From Paenibacillus sp. (GTDB lineage Bacteria; Bacillota; Bacilli; Paenibacillales; YIM-B00363): a DNA stretch of 64,000 bases. Below are positions 26,290 through 34,192 of the stretch, in pieces. The stretch lies in contig NZ_DASQNA010000013.1 of assembly GCF_035645195.1 (NCBI RefSeq), positions 62,001-126,000 on the forward strand. The letters are read 5' to 3'. Below the pieces are notes generated by a model that saw only the letters and a list, made by a program, of their open reading frames with translations, was not told where the DNA came from and ran no database searches. The position numbers and the translations under genes were made by a program. Numbering within the stretch: the first letter of the stretch is position 1; the number at the start of each line of letters is the position of its first letter.

Positions 26290-27960
26290 TTGGACAAAAA
26301 GATGGATCGACGCACGTTCTTGTCTTACCTCGGCACGGGCGCAGCCGCGCTGGCCGCAGCTTCCGCCGGACTCGGCGTTCTCGAGGGCAAAGCTTCCGCG
26401 GCCTCCCGCACCGCAGACCACATGTTCGGCTTCAAGACGAACAAAGTCAGCGGCTACTTCAAGCCGATTTCCCCGTCCAGCGAAGACAAGCTGATTCTTC
26501 CCGAGGGCTACCGTTACGACGTCGTCGCGGCGTTCGACGACGTGATCAACAAAGCCGGCGAGAAGTTCGGCCAAGGCGCCGATTATAACGCATATATTCC
26601 GATCGAAGGCTCTACGCGCGGCCTCTTGGTGACGAACCACGAGTATACGAACATTTTCGCGCTCGGCCCGATCGCCGAAAGCGGCAAAACGAAAGCGCAA
26701 AAAGAAAAGGATCTCTACTATCAAGGCATGTCCGTCATCGAAGTGTACCAAGACGAAAACGGCGTGTGGAAGATGGACACGTCGTCAAAGTACGCCCGCC
26801 GCATCAACGGCTTCACGCCGTTCGACATTACCGGTCCGGCGAAGGGCATCCCGGCGCTGAACAACGCGTCGAAGGCGCAAGGCACGTTCGCGAACTGCTC
26901 CGGCGGCGTCACGCTGTGGAACACGGTGCTGTCCTGCGAAGAAAACTTCAGCGACACGGCCGAAGAGAACGACCTGCCGCAAACGCACTACGGCTGGGTC
27001 GTCGAGATCGATCCGTTCGACGCGAAGTTCTTGAAAAAGCACACGGCTCTCGGCCGCTTCAACCATGAAAACACGGCGATGGGTCTTGCCAAAGACAACC
27101 GCGTCGTCGTATACATGGGCGACGACAAGCGCGACGCTTGCGTGTATAAATTCATTTCCTCGGGCAAATACGACCCGGCCAAAGGCCGCGCCAACTCCGC
27201 GCTGCTCGAGAACGGCACGCTGTACGTCGCCAACTTCAAAAAAGGCGAATGGGTGCCGGTCACGTACGAAGCGCTCTCCAAGGCGCTTGCGAACGAAAGC
27301 TTCAAGGCGCCGACGGGCGTAAAAGGCACGCGCGAAGAGCTGCTCGCGAAGTTCAAGAGCCAAGGCGACGTCGTCACGAACTGCCATGAGGCGGCGCTCA
27401 TCTTGGGCGGCACGCCGACGGACCGTCCGGAGGACATCGAAATTTCGCCGTTCGACAACACGGTGTTCATCTGCCACACGAACAACGACGCGCACGGCAA
27501 CATTCACGGCCACATTACGCGCATTTTCGAAAACGGCGACGACCTCGGCGCCCTCGGCTTCGACTTCGAAATTTTCGCCGCGGGCGGCCGTCAATCCGGC
27601 TTCTCGTCCCCGGACAACTTGGCGTTCGACTCCAACGGCAACCTGTGGGTCGTCACGGACATTTCGACGTCGAGCCATAACAAGGGCGTATACAAATCGT
27701 TCATGAACAACGGCTTGTTCGTGATCCCGACGTCCGGCCCGAACATGGGCGTAGCGATGCAGTTCGCGTCCGGTCCGAGAGACAGCGAAATGACGGGGCC
27801 GTTCTTCACGCCGGACGAGCGCACGCTGTTCCTCTCCGTGCAGCACCCGGGCGAAATGACGACGGACCTCAGCAAGCCGACGAGCCTCTGGCCGAACCGC
27901 CCGGGCGATACGAAAGCGCGCTGCGGCGTCGTTGCGATCAGCGGCTTCAAGCTGGGCTAA
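26290..27960 (+). CDS. phoX: PhoX-type alkaline phosphatase with Tat signal
   Basis: A 556-residue protein of the PhoX (DUF839) family, secreted metal-dependent phosphatases. The N-terminus has a twin-arginine signal: DRRTFLSYLG (RR at 7-8), then a mild hydrophobic stretch and Ala-rich cleavage region near ASAAS. Family blocks are TRGLLVTNHEYTN, ANCSGGVTLWNTVLSCEENF and FNHENTAMG. I chose the TTG at 26290, because GGGAGTGAG lies at the right distance; the ATG at 26275 has no ribosome site and would add five residues. tatA and tatC follow directly, a strong hint that this protein is their substrate, like PhoD with TatAd/TatCd in B. subtilis. Confidence 0.92.
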   Translation: MDKKMDRRTFLSYLGTGAAALAAASAGLGVLEGKASAASRTADHMFGFKTNKVSGYFKPISPSSEDKLILPEGYRYDVVAAFDDVINKAGEKFGQGADYNAYIPIEGSTRGLLVTNHEYTNIFALGPIAESGKTKAQKEKDLYYQGMSVIEVYQDENGVWKMDTSSKYARRINGFTPFDITGPAKGIPALNNASKAQGTFANCSGGVTLWNTVLSCEENFSDTAEENDLPQTHYGWVVEIDPFDAKFLKKHTALGRFNHENTAMGLAKDNRVVVYMGDDKRDACVYKFISSGKYDPAKGRANSALLENGTLYVANFKKGEWVPVTYEALSKALANESFKAPTGVKGTREELLAKFKSQGDVVTNCHEAALILGGTPTDRPEDIEISPFDNTVFICHTNNDAHGNIHGHITRIFENGDDLGALGFDFEIFAAGGRQSGFSSPDNLAFDSNGNLWVVTDISTSSHNKGVYKSFMNNGLFVIPTSGPNMGVAMQFASGPRDSEMTGPFFTPDERTLFLSVQHPGEMTTDLSKPTSLWPNRPGDTKARCGVVAISGFKLG

Positions 27961-28006
27961 TCGCGTCTTCGCACCATAAATTCTCGTACACTTTCTTTTG
28001 CGGATT

Positions 28007-28039
28007 TGCTATAATTTATCCTACACGCATCGTAGGATA
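28007..28039 (+). promoter_or_regulatory. Extended -10 promoter of tatA with an inverted repeat at the start site
   Basis: TGCTATAAT (28007-28015) is an extended -10; the -35 (TACACT) is poor. Immediately downstream, TATCCTA (28017-28023) and TAGGATA (28033-28039) form a perfect 7-bp inverted repeat over the expected start, a possible operator. Confidence 0.6.
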
Positions 28040-28045
28040 CACGCG

Positions 28046-28077
28046 GCGCGAAAAGCGGGTCTCCCCGTTTTTCGCGC
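28046..28077. repeat. Strong hairpin between phoX and tatA
   Basis: GCGCGAAAAGCGGG can pair with CCCCGTTTTTCGCGC, a 13-14 bp stem with a small loop. Only a broken T-tract follows (ATTTTATTC). It lies in the tatA leader and may attenuate read-through from phoX or from the internal promoter. Confidence 0.7.
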
Positions 28078-28107
28078 GCGATTTTATTCGGGGGAGTTGT
28101 CCACAAT

Positions 28108-28305
28108 ATGTCGTTAGCCAGCATCGGGATTCCCGGGCTTATCTTAATTCTTGTAATCGCGCTGATCATCTTCGGGCCGTCGAAGCTGCCCGAGCTCGGG
28201 CGCGCGTTCGGCCGGACGCTCAGCGAGTTCAAAAATTCGACGCGCGAACTCGTGTCGAATGATGAGAAAGACGAAGATAAATTGCTTGCGGAGAAAAAAT
28301 CCTAA
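28108..28305 (+). CDS. tatA: Twin-arginine translocase subunit TatA
   Basis: A 65-residue TatA. One membrane helix (about residues 5-21, [16 protein letters not shown]) is followed by the hinge [17 protein letters not shown] and an amphipathic helix, then a short charged tail. In Gram-positives a single TatA does the work of TatA and TatB. A GGGGGAG site lies upstream of the ATG. It is followed by tatC and preceded by the Tat substrate gene phoX. Confidence 0.96.
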   Translation: MSLASIGIPGLILILVIALIIFGPSKLPELGRAFGRTLSEFKNSTRELVSNDEKDEDKLLAEKKS

Positions 28306-28323
28306 TTCGTCTTGGGAGTCGTT

Positions 28324-29073
28324 ATGAGCGGACAAGAGATGCAAGAACCTCAAATGCAAGAAATGAACCTAACCGAACATCTTACCGAGCTGCGCAAGCG
28401 GATCATCATCACATTGGGCACCTTTCTGGCCGCCCTTTGTGGTGCTTTTGTTTATGTGGAACAAATCTATTTGTGGCTGACGCGCGACCTGGACGGGAAG
28501 CTCCAGGTGCTCGGGCCGACGGACGTGCTATGGGTATATTTCATGATCGCCGGCGTATTCGCGATCGCGGTGACGATCCCGGTCGCGGGCTTTCAGGTGT
28601 GGCGCTTCGTGGCGCCGGGGCTTCGTCCGATCGAACGAACGACCGCGCTCGGCTACATTCCGGCGCTCGCCGTGCTGTTCGTCGTCGGGCTCGCCTTCGG
28701 ATACTTCGTCATTTACCCGATGGTGCTTACGTTCCTGAACAGCTTGTCCGGCAATTTCGTGACGGCGTATACGGCGGAGAAATATTTCCGCTTCATGATC
28801 AATATGACGGTGCCGTTCGGCGTGCTGTTCGAGATGCCGGTCATCGTCATGTTCCTGACGTCGCTCGGCCTGCTGAATCCGAAACGGCTCGCCAAAGTGC
28901 GCAAGGTCGCGTATTTGCTGCTGACGATCGTCGCCGTGACGATTACGCCGCCGGATCTCGTCTCGGACATTCTCGTCATTATCCCGCTCTTCCTGCTGTA
29001 CGAAATCAGTATCGGGCTGTCGCGAGTCGTATATCGCAAACGCATCGAGAAGCTGGAAGCGGTCGGCGAATAA
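28324..29073 (+). CDS. tatC: Twin-arginine translocase subunit TatC
   Basis: A 249-residue TatC with six predicted membrane helices, the Tat receptor for the RR motif. The N-terminus has MNLTEHLTELRKRI, the cytosolic motif that contacts signal peptides. Other marks are FWRFVAPGL-like sequence (FQVWRFVAPGLRPIERT) and FEMPVIVMFL. GGGAGT precedes the ATG at 28324, which is preferred to an upstream TTG. It is cotranscribed with tatA. Confidence 0.97.
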   Translation: MSGQEMQEPQMQEMNLTEHLTELRKRIIITLGTFLAALCGAFVYVEQIYLWLTRDLDGKLQVLGPTDVLWVYFMIAGVFAIAVTIPVAGFQVWRFVAPGLRPIERTTALGYIPALAVLFVVGLAFGYFVIYPMVLTFLNSLSGNFVTAYTAEKYFRFMINMTVPFGVLFEMPVIVMFLTSLGLLNPKRLAKVRKVAYLLLTIVAVTITPPDLVSDILVIIPLFLLYEISIGLSRVVYRKRIEKLEAVGE

Positions 29074-29109
29074 CAGGGCGAGCGACGTAACGGGTGACGT
29101 ATAATGAAG

Positions 29110-29149
29110 AAAACCTCCCCTTCCCGTTCGCGGGCAAGGGGTGTTTTTG
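29110..29149 (+). terminator. Intrinsic terminator after tatC
   Basis: CCCCTTCCCG pairs with CGGGCAAGGGG around TTCG, flanked by AAAA and TTTTT. It separates tatC from tmcAL. Confidence 0.8.
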
Positions 29150-29168
29150 CACATGGAGGGATTGCGGA

Positions 29169-30437
29169 ATGGGTCGCGTCTTAGGGGTCATCGTGGAATA
29201 TAACCCGCTGCACAACGGGCATGCGTACCATTTGGCCGCATCGAAGGAGGCGGCCGGGGCGGAGGCGGTCGTCGCGGTCATGAGCGGCCATTGGCTGCAG
29301 CGCGGCGAGCCCGCCCTGATGAACAAATGGGCGCGGGCGGAGGCCGCTCTTCATGCGGGTGTCGACCTCGTGCTCGAGCTGCCGGTCGCCTACAGCGCGC
29401 AGCCGGCGGAATGGTTCGCGTACGGCGCCGTCGCCGCGCTGCACGCGACGGGCGTCGTCGACGCGTTCTGCTTCGGCAGCGAGAGCGGCGACATCGGCGC
29501 GCTGCGCGCGCTCGCGGCGAAGCTCGCCGCCGAGCCCGCGGAGTTCGCGGCGCTGCTCCGGGAGCGGCTCAAGACCGGAGCCCCCTACCCCGCCGCCTAC
29601 GCCGACGCCGCAGGCGCGCTGACGGGCTCGCCGGACGCCGCCGCGCTGCTCGCCGAGCCGAATAACTCGCTCGGCTTCCATTATTTGCTCGCGCTCGAGC
29701 GGCTCGGCGCCCGCATGACGCCGCTGACGATCCGCCGCGTGAAAGCGGGCTATCACGACGCGAATTTCGCGGACGCGTCGATCGCGAGCGCAACGGCGAT
29801 TCGCAAGCGGCTGCTTGCCGCAAGCGGCGACGCCGCCGAAGCGCTCGACGCCGTCGCCGCGTACGTGCCGGAGGCGACGCTGCGCATCCTGCGGCGCGAA
29901 TGGGAAGCCGGGCGCGCGCCGATGCATTGGGAGCGGTACCGCGCGCCGCTGTTTCACCGGCTGCTGACGCTGCCGGAATCGCGGCTCGCGGCGCTGCGCG
30001 ACGTCACGGAAGGGCTAGAGCGCCGCATCAAAAAAGCGCTCCCCGCCCTGCCGCCGGACGCATCCGTGGAGGCGCTCCTCGACGCGCTCAAGACGAAGCG
30101 GTATACGCGCACGAAGCTGCAGCGCATGCTGACCGCGGTCTACTTGGACCACGCCAAGGAGGCGCTCGGCGCCGAGTCGCTGCAAGCCGGTCCGCCGGCG
30201 CTGCGCGCGCTCGGCTTTACCGACGCCGGGCAGGCGCTGCTCGCGCGGATGAAGCGCACGGCGTCCGTGCCCGTCGTCACCCGCATCGGCCGCGACGCGC
30301 ACCCGCTGCTCGCGCTCGACGCGGCGGCGACCGCGGCGTACGCGCTCGGCTATGCGACGGCCGGGCCGGACGATTGGTTCGCCGACTATTACAAGCCGCC
30401 CGTTCGCGTCTCCTTCTCCGGCAGCGACGCCAAATAA
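29169..30437 (+). CDS. tmcAL: tRNA(Met) cytidine acetate ligase TmcAL (YlbM)
   Basis: A 422-residue nucleotidyltransferase-fold enzyme that makes N4-acetylcytidine at the wobble base of elongator tRNA-Met from acetate and ATP. The N-terminus GVIVEYNPLHNGHAYHL holds the HxGH-type motif HNGH. SGHWLQRGEPALMNKWARAE and SNSLGF-like sequence (EPNNSLGFHYLLALERL) are diagnostic. The ATG at 29169 follows GGAGG. It is the ylbM position of the ylb cluster. Its last 49 bases overlap the convergent ylbL. Confidence 0.94.
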   Translation: MGRVLGVIVEYNPLHNGHAYHLAASKEAAGAEAVVAVMSGHWLQRGEPALMNKWARAEAALHAGVDLVLELPVAYSAQPAEWFAYGAVAALHATGVVDAFCFGSESGDIGALRALAAKLAAEPAEFAALLRERLKTGAPYPAAYADAAGALTGSPDAAALLAEPNNSLGFHYLLALERLGARMTPLTIRRVKAGYHDANFADASIASATAIRKRLLAASGDAAEALDAVAAYVPEATLRILRREWEAGRAPMHWERYRAPLFHRLLTLPESRLAALRDVTEGLERRIKKALPALPPDASVEALLDALKTKRYTRTKLQRMLTAVYLDHAKEALGAESLQAGPPALRALGFTDAGQALLARMKRTASVPVVTRIGRDAHPLLALDAAATAAYALGYATAGPDDWFADYYKPPVRVSFSGSDAK

Positions 30438-31447
30438 TCGAGCGCCTCCCGCAGCGAAGCGACCGGCACGATCCGCATGTTGGTTCCGAGCTCGGCCGCT
30501 TTCGCGCGCGCCGCATCCGCGTTGTCCGCCGGGACGAAAAACAATTCCGCCCCTTTGCGCGACGCTCCCGTCACTTTGTGGCCGACGCCGCCGATGCGGC
30601 CGACCGTCCCGTCGGGCGAAATTTCCCCCGTGCCGGCGATGACGTACCCTTTCGTCCCGTCCCCTTCCGTAAACCGATCGTAAATTTCCAACGCGAACAT
30701 CAACCCTGCCGACGGTCCTCCGATCGAGCCGGGCTTCACCGTCACGCGGTACGCCGGATCGACGCTCGCGACGGTCTGGAGCATGCCGTACGTAATGCCG
30801 AGTCCCGGCCGCGGCGGATCCGCGTTCGGGATCGGGCGCAGCGTCAGCCGCTCGGACCGTTCGTCGCTTCCGCGGCGGAACGTTACCATGGCGTCGTCGC
30901 CGGCCGCTTTGCCCGAGAGCGCCGCCTTGACGTCGTCCTCCGCCGCAAGCGCTTTCCCGTCGATGGCGAGCAGCACGTCGCCCGGACGTAGCGCGCCGTC
31001 GGCCGCCGAGCCGTCCATCACCGTGAAGACGGAGATCCCTAGGCTTCGCGGCTCGTACGGGATCCCCAGCTCGCGGTACGCCGCCTCGATCGCGTTCGCG
31101 TGAGACGCCCGCATTTGGAGCCGCTGCCTCGCGACGTAATCGGTCCGGCTCGCCCCGCGCGTCACCGTCTGCTTGTCGAGCAGCTCCGCGTCCGGATCGA
31201 GCCGCGCCCATGCGTACGCGAACACGTTCGCGTACATCCAGCGCACGGTCGTGAGCATGTAGGCGCCGTCGGTTTCGTCCGCTTCGGGCGCTGCCGGCGT
31301 CTCGACCATCGGCCGCGTCGACGCGACCGGCCCCGGCTGATACACGATATATGGCACCGGGACGGCGAACCACAGCAGGAGCGCCGCGGCGAGACCGAGG
31401 AACGCCGGCCACGCCGTCCGAAGAAACATTCGTACATTCGGATTCAT
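30389..31447 (-). CDS. ylbL: PDZ-domain Lon-like membrane protease YlbL/SepM
   Basis: A 352-residue membrane-anchored protease. One N-terminal helix spans about 14-33, followed by an extracytoplasmic region with a PDZ domain (about 138-210, GALRPGDVLLAIDGKAL). A C-terminal Lon-type domain has the dyad S246 (GGPSAGLMFALEIYD) and K291 (GVGHKVTGA). In B. subtilis YlbL/CtpA-type proteases clear the DNA-damage checkpoint protein YneA; SepM processes a competence peptide in streptococci. It is divergent from ylbJ and convergent with tmcAL. Confidence 0.93.
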   Translation of the reverse strand: MNPNVRMFLRTAWPAFLGLAAALLLWFAVPVPYIVYQPGPVASTRPMVETPAAPEADETDGAYMLTTVRWMYANVFAYAWARLDPDAELLDKQTVTRGASRTDYVARQRLQMRASHANAIEAAYRELGIPYEPRSLGISVFTVMDGSAADGALRPGDVLLAIDGKALAAEDDVKAALSGKAAGDDAMVTFRRGSDERSERLTLRPIPNADPPRPGLGITYGMLQTVASVDPAYRVTVKPGSIGGPSAGLMFALEIYDRFTEGDGTKGYVIAGTGEISPDGTVGRIGGVGHKVTGASRKGAELFFVPADNADAARAKAAELGTNMRIVPVASLREALDYLASLPEKETRTGGL

Positions 31448-31539
31448 CGCCGCACTCCTTTCGGGATGGGGCTTGGTCTTTTTCGGACACGCGTTGCGTA
31501 AGATGGTATCAGGAACGAGGAATGTCCGGGGGAGTGGGA

Positions 31540-32805
31540 ATGATAGAACGAAGCGAAACCGTCCGCCGGGCGCAGACCGGGCTGCTGGCGGCCGCCGCCG
31601 TCGTGTTGGTCGGCATGATCGTCGCTTATCCCGGCGAAGCGTTCGCCGCTTCGATGTCCGGGCTTACCGTCTGGTGGGAGATCGTCTTTCCGGCGCTGCT
31701 CCCTTTCTTTATGCTGTCCGAGCTGCTGCTCGGCTTCGGCGTCGTGCACGCGCTCGGCGTCCTGCTCGAGCCGCTCATGCGCGTGCTGTTCCGCGTGCCC
31801 GGCGTCGGCGGCTGGGCGCTCGCCGCGGGCTTCGCCGCCGGCTTTCCCGGCGGCGCGAAGGCGGCCGCCGACTTGCGCCGCGACGGCCTCGTAAGCCGCG
31901 CCGAAGGCGAGCGGCTGCTCGCCGTGTCGCATATCGCGAGCCCGATCTTCCTCACGGTCGTCGTCGCCGTCGGCTTCCTCGGCCGTCCGGAGCTCGGGCT
32001 GCCGCTGACGGCGGTCCATCTCGTCTCCGCGCTCGTCACCGGCCTCATCGTCTGCCGCCTCCCGTCGCGGGACGCGGCGGAGCCGGCGGCAGAGCCGCCC
32101 GCGGACGACCGCGGCGGACGGCCGGGGACGGGGCCGCTGCTCGCCATGGCCGAAGCGCGCCGCCGGGACGGCCGCCCGCTCGGCCGGCTGCTCGGCGACG
32201 CCGTCGCCTCCGCCGTCCAATCGCTGCTCGTCATCGGCGGCCTCATGATCGTCTTCTCGGTGCTGCTGCGCCTGCTCGGCCTGCTCGGCGTCGCCGACGC
32301 GATCCGAAGCGTCGCGCAGCTCGCCCTGACGCCGTTCGGCCTGCCGGGCGCGCTCGCGGACGCATCCGCCGCCGCCCTGCTCGAGGTGCACCTCGGCGCC
32401 TATACGGTCGCGCAGGCGGGCGGCGCTTCGGTCTGGGCCGCTGCGCTGCTCGCCGCCGTCGTCGGCTGGGGCGGCCTGTCGGCGCACGCGCAGGTGAAAA
32501 GCCTCGTCGGCGGCACTGACCTGCGCTACGCTCCGTTCCTGCGCGCGCGGCTCGTGCATGCGGCCGTCTCCGTCCTCGTCGCGTTCGCGCTGTGGGAGCC
32601 GCTGCTCCGCTGGTTCGGCGGCGTCTCGCCGACGTTCGCGGCCGCGCCGGGCGCCGGAGTGGCTGCCGCGGGGCTCGGCGCGCACGGCCTGTGGCCTCAC
32701 ATGCCGGCCATGGCGCAGGCGCTCGCCGCCTTCGCGCTCGCCGCCGCCGTCCTATCCAGCGTCGCCGCCGCGCTCCGCGGAGCCGCCCGCCTCCGCCGCC
32801 GCTAG
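31540..32805 (+). CDS. ylbJ: Sporulation integral membrane protein YlbJ
   Basis: A 421-residue polytopic protein of the nucleoside-recognition (Gate) domain family, required for spore cortex formation in B. subtilis. Blocks include [39 protein letters not shown] and [19 protein letters not shown], with about eight membrane helices. A very Ala/Gly/Arg-rich hydrophilic loop lies at about 180-215. The ATG at 31540 follows GGGGGAG; an in-frame ATG at 31522 is less well placed. Its stop overlaps the convergent coaD stop by four bases. Confidence 0.9.
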   Translation: MIERSETVRRAQTGLLAAAAVVLVGMIVAYPGEAFAASMSGLTVWWEIVFPALLPFFMLSELLLGFGVVHALGVLLEPLMRVLFRVPGVGGWALAAGFAAGFPGGAKAAADLRRDGLVSRAEGERLLAVSHIASPIFLTVVVAVGFLGRPELGLPLTAVHLVSALVTGLIVCRLPSRDAAEPAAEPPADDRGGRPGTGPLLAMAEARRRDGRPLGRLLGDAVASAVQSLLVIGGLMIVFSVLLRLLGLLGVADAIRSVAQLALTPFGLPGALADASAAALLEVHLGAYTVAQAGGASVWAAALLAAVVGWGGLSAHAQVKSLVGGTDLRYAPFLRARLVHAAVSVLVAFALWEPLLRWFGGVSPTFAAAPGAGVAAAGLGAHGLWPHMPAMAQALAAFALAAAVLSSVAAALRGAARLRRR

Positions 32806-33311
32806 GCGAACTTCGCCCGGAGCGCTTTCTCGACGGCCGGCGGCACCAAATCGGCGACGGGGCCCTGGAACTTCGCGATTTCTTTCACGATGCTCGAGCT
32901 GAGGAATGAGTAATCCGGGCTCGTCATCATGAAGAACGTCTCCACGTCCGGGCTCAGCTTATGGTTCGCCGTGGCGAGCTGCAGCTCGTACTCGAAATCG
33001 GATACCGCCCGAAGGCCGCGCACGATGACGTGCGCGTTCTTTTTCGCCATATAATTGATCAGCAAATCCCGGAAGCCGTCGATCTCCACGTTCGGCAGAT
33101 CGGCGGTCACGTCCCGCAGCAGTCCCATCCGCTCGTCGAGCGTGAACAGCGGGTTCTTGGACGTGTTGTTCAGCACCGCGACGATCAACCGGTCGAACTG
33201 CTTCGCGGCCCTGCGGATAATGTCGAGGTGACCGTTCGTAACCGGGTCGAAGCTGCCGGGGTATACCGCCACCTTCATCGGACTGTCTTGTTGGGTCGTG
33301 CCGCCGTTCAT
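32802..33311 (-). CDS. coaD: Phosphopantetheine adenylyltransferase
   Basis: A 169-residue enzyme of coenzyme A synthesis (4'-phosphopantetheine to dephospho-CoA). The core is [19 protein letters not shown] with the HxGH motif (NGH), and [11 protein letters not shown] is at the C-terminus. I kept the ATG at 33311, since AAGGAG lies eight bases upstream. A start at 33278 ([10 protein letters not shown]) fits the family length better but has no clear ribosome site. It overlaps the rsmD stop by four bases (ylbH-ylbI order of Bacillus). Confidence 0.96.
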   Translation of the reverse strand: MNGGTTQQDSPMKVAVYPGSFDPVTNGHLDIIRRAAKQFDRLIVAVLNNTSKNPLFTLDERMGLLRDVTADLPNVEIDGFRDLLINYMAKKNAHVIVRGLRAVSDFEYELQLATANHKLSPDVETFFMMTSPDYSFLSSSIVKEIAKFQGPVADLVPPAVEKALRAKFA

Positions 33312-33874
33312 GGCTCCATCTCCTTCGCAAAGCTGAATATGCTGAGGGCGGTGTCTCCGTAATCCGACCTGCGCCGCAGCGCGAAGCCGCCGAACCGCTC
33401 CGGATACGCGTGCGACGCTTCGTGCTCGACGACCGCCGTCGCTCCGTCGCGGAGCAGCCCCTGCTTCTCCATAAACTCCAAATATTCATGCGCGTTCTTC
33501 ATCCGATACGGCGGATCGAGAAACACGAGATCGAACGCGCGACCCCGCTTCGCCAGCGCCCTCAGCGCCTGCATCGCGTCGTTGCGGTACACCTCCGCCG
33601 CCGCGTCCACCTTCGCCGCCGCGACGTTCGCCTGCACCGTCTCGACCGCCTTCCGATCGCTGTCGACGAACACCGCGCGCTCCATGCCGCGGCTGAGCGC
33701 CTCGATGCCGAGGCCGCCCGTGCCCGCGAACAAATCGAGCGCCTCGCCGCCGTCGAAGTACGGGCCGATCATGCTGAACAGCGCTTCCTTCACTTTGTCC
33801 GTCGTCGGACGCGTGCCGGTGCCGGGCACCGGCTTCAGCGAGCGCCCTTTCGCGCTCCCCGAGATGACTCTCAT
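33308..33874 (-). CDS. rsmD: 16S rRNA (guanine966-N2)-methyltransferase
   Basis: A 188-residue AdoMet-dependent methyltransferase. The N-terminus [18 protein letters not shown] is diagnostic. The AdoMet loop is [18 protein letters not shown] and the catalytic motif is DPPY ([10 protein letters not shown]). It methylates G966 of 16S rRNA late in 30S assembly. It is ylbH of the ylb cluster, coupled to coaD, with the csfG-like RNA gene divergent upstream. Confidence 0.96.
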   Translation of the reverse strand: MRVISGSAKGRSLKPVPGTGTRPTTDKVKEALFSMIGPYFDGGEALDLFAGTGGLGIEALSRGMERAVFVDSDRKAVETVQANVAAAKVDAAAEVYRNDAMQALRALAKRGRAFDLVFLDPPYRMKNAHEYLEFMEKQGLLRDGATAVVEHEASHAYPERFGGFALRRRSDYGDTALSIFSFAKEMEP

Positions 33875-33968
33875 GCTGCTTTGACCTCCATCGCGCCGCT
33901 TATCGCAACCGTCGCTTTACCGTTATCGTACCACACGGACGTTTTCTTGAAAAATGTTCCGTCCCCAT

Positions 33969-33997
33969 GTATAAACTTTCCCCAAATGGCAATGCTA
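33969..33997 (+). promoter_or_regulatory. Forespore-type (sigma G/F) promoter of the csfG-like RNA
   Basis: GTATA (33969-33973), 17-bp spacer, AATGCTA (33991-33997) matches the sigma-G consensus well. The same bases read as GGCAATGCTA also resemble a sigma-F -10. A possible sigma-A promoter (TTGAAA, 17 bp, TATAAA) lies just upstream. Confidence 0.6.
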
Positions 33998-34002
33998 GAG
34001 CT

Positions 34003-34152
34003 AACGACATCACGGATGTCGTAGACAACCGCGGAGAAGACTTACGTTTCCCCATAAGCTCTTCGTCCGGTTTCTCCTCTCCCATGAGGGGGCTGCGAAA
34101 GCAGCCTCCGAGCTATTGATGCGCAGAGCCTTATCGCTCTGCGTTTTTTTTT
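34003..34152 (+). ncRNA. csfG: Candidate small RNA CsfG
   Basis: A plus-strand transcript of about 150 nt can be drawn from a sigma-G/F-type promoter to a strong terminator, with no ORF inside. It contains an 8-bp hairpin (ACGACATC/GATGTCGT, near 34003-34022), a longer imperfect hairpin with a C-rich loop (GTTTCCCCA), a pyrimidine-rich linker (TTTCTCCTCTCCC), a GGCTGC-GAAA-GCAGCC hairpin (34091-34106), and the terminator stem. In B. subtilis the forespore sRNA CsfG lies in the ylbG-ylbH gap and is controlled by sigma F and G. Here it is next to rsmD (ylbH). Identity is inferred from position and promoter type, not from an alignment. Confidence 0.65.
34120..34152 (+). terminator. Intrinsic terminator of the csfG-like RNA
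   Basis: GCGCAGAG pairs with CTCTGCG around CCTTATCG and is followed by nine T residues. No plus-strand protein gene precedes it, which supports an RNA gene. Confidence 0.9.
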
Positions 34153-34163
34153 GCGCCAAACGC

Positions 34164-34188
34164 GAAAAAAAGCAGCCGTCGGCTGCTC
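34164..34188 (-). terminator. Intrinsic terminator after the kinase-STAS gene
   Basis: On the minus strand AGCAGCCG/CGGCTGCT forms a compact hairpin followed by seven T residues, directly after the stop of the kinase gene. Confidence 0.9.
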
Positions 34189-34192
34189 TTCG

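Noticed and set aside
33900-34085. Minus-strand frame of about 61 codons upstream of rsmD
   Set aside because: It has no convincing start signal and is antisense to the csfG-like RNA. The sequence looks like an accidental frame.
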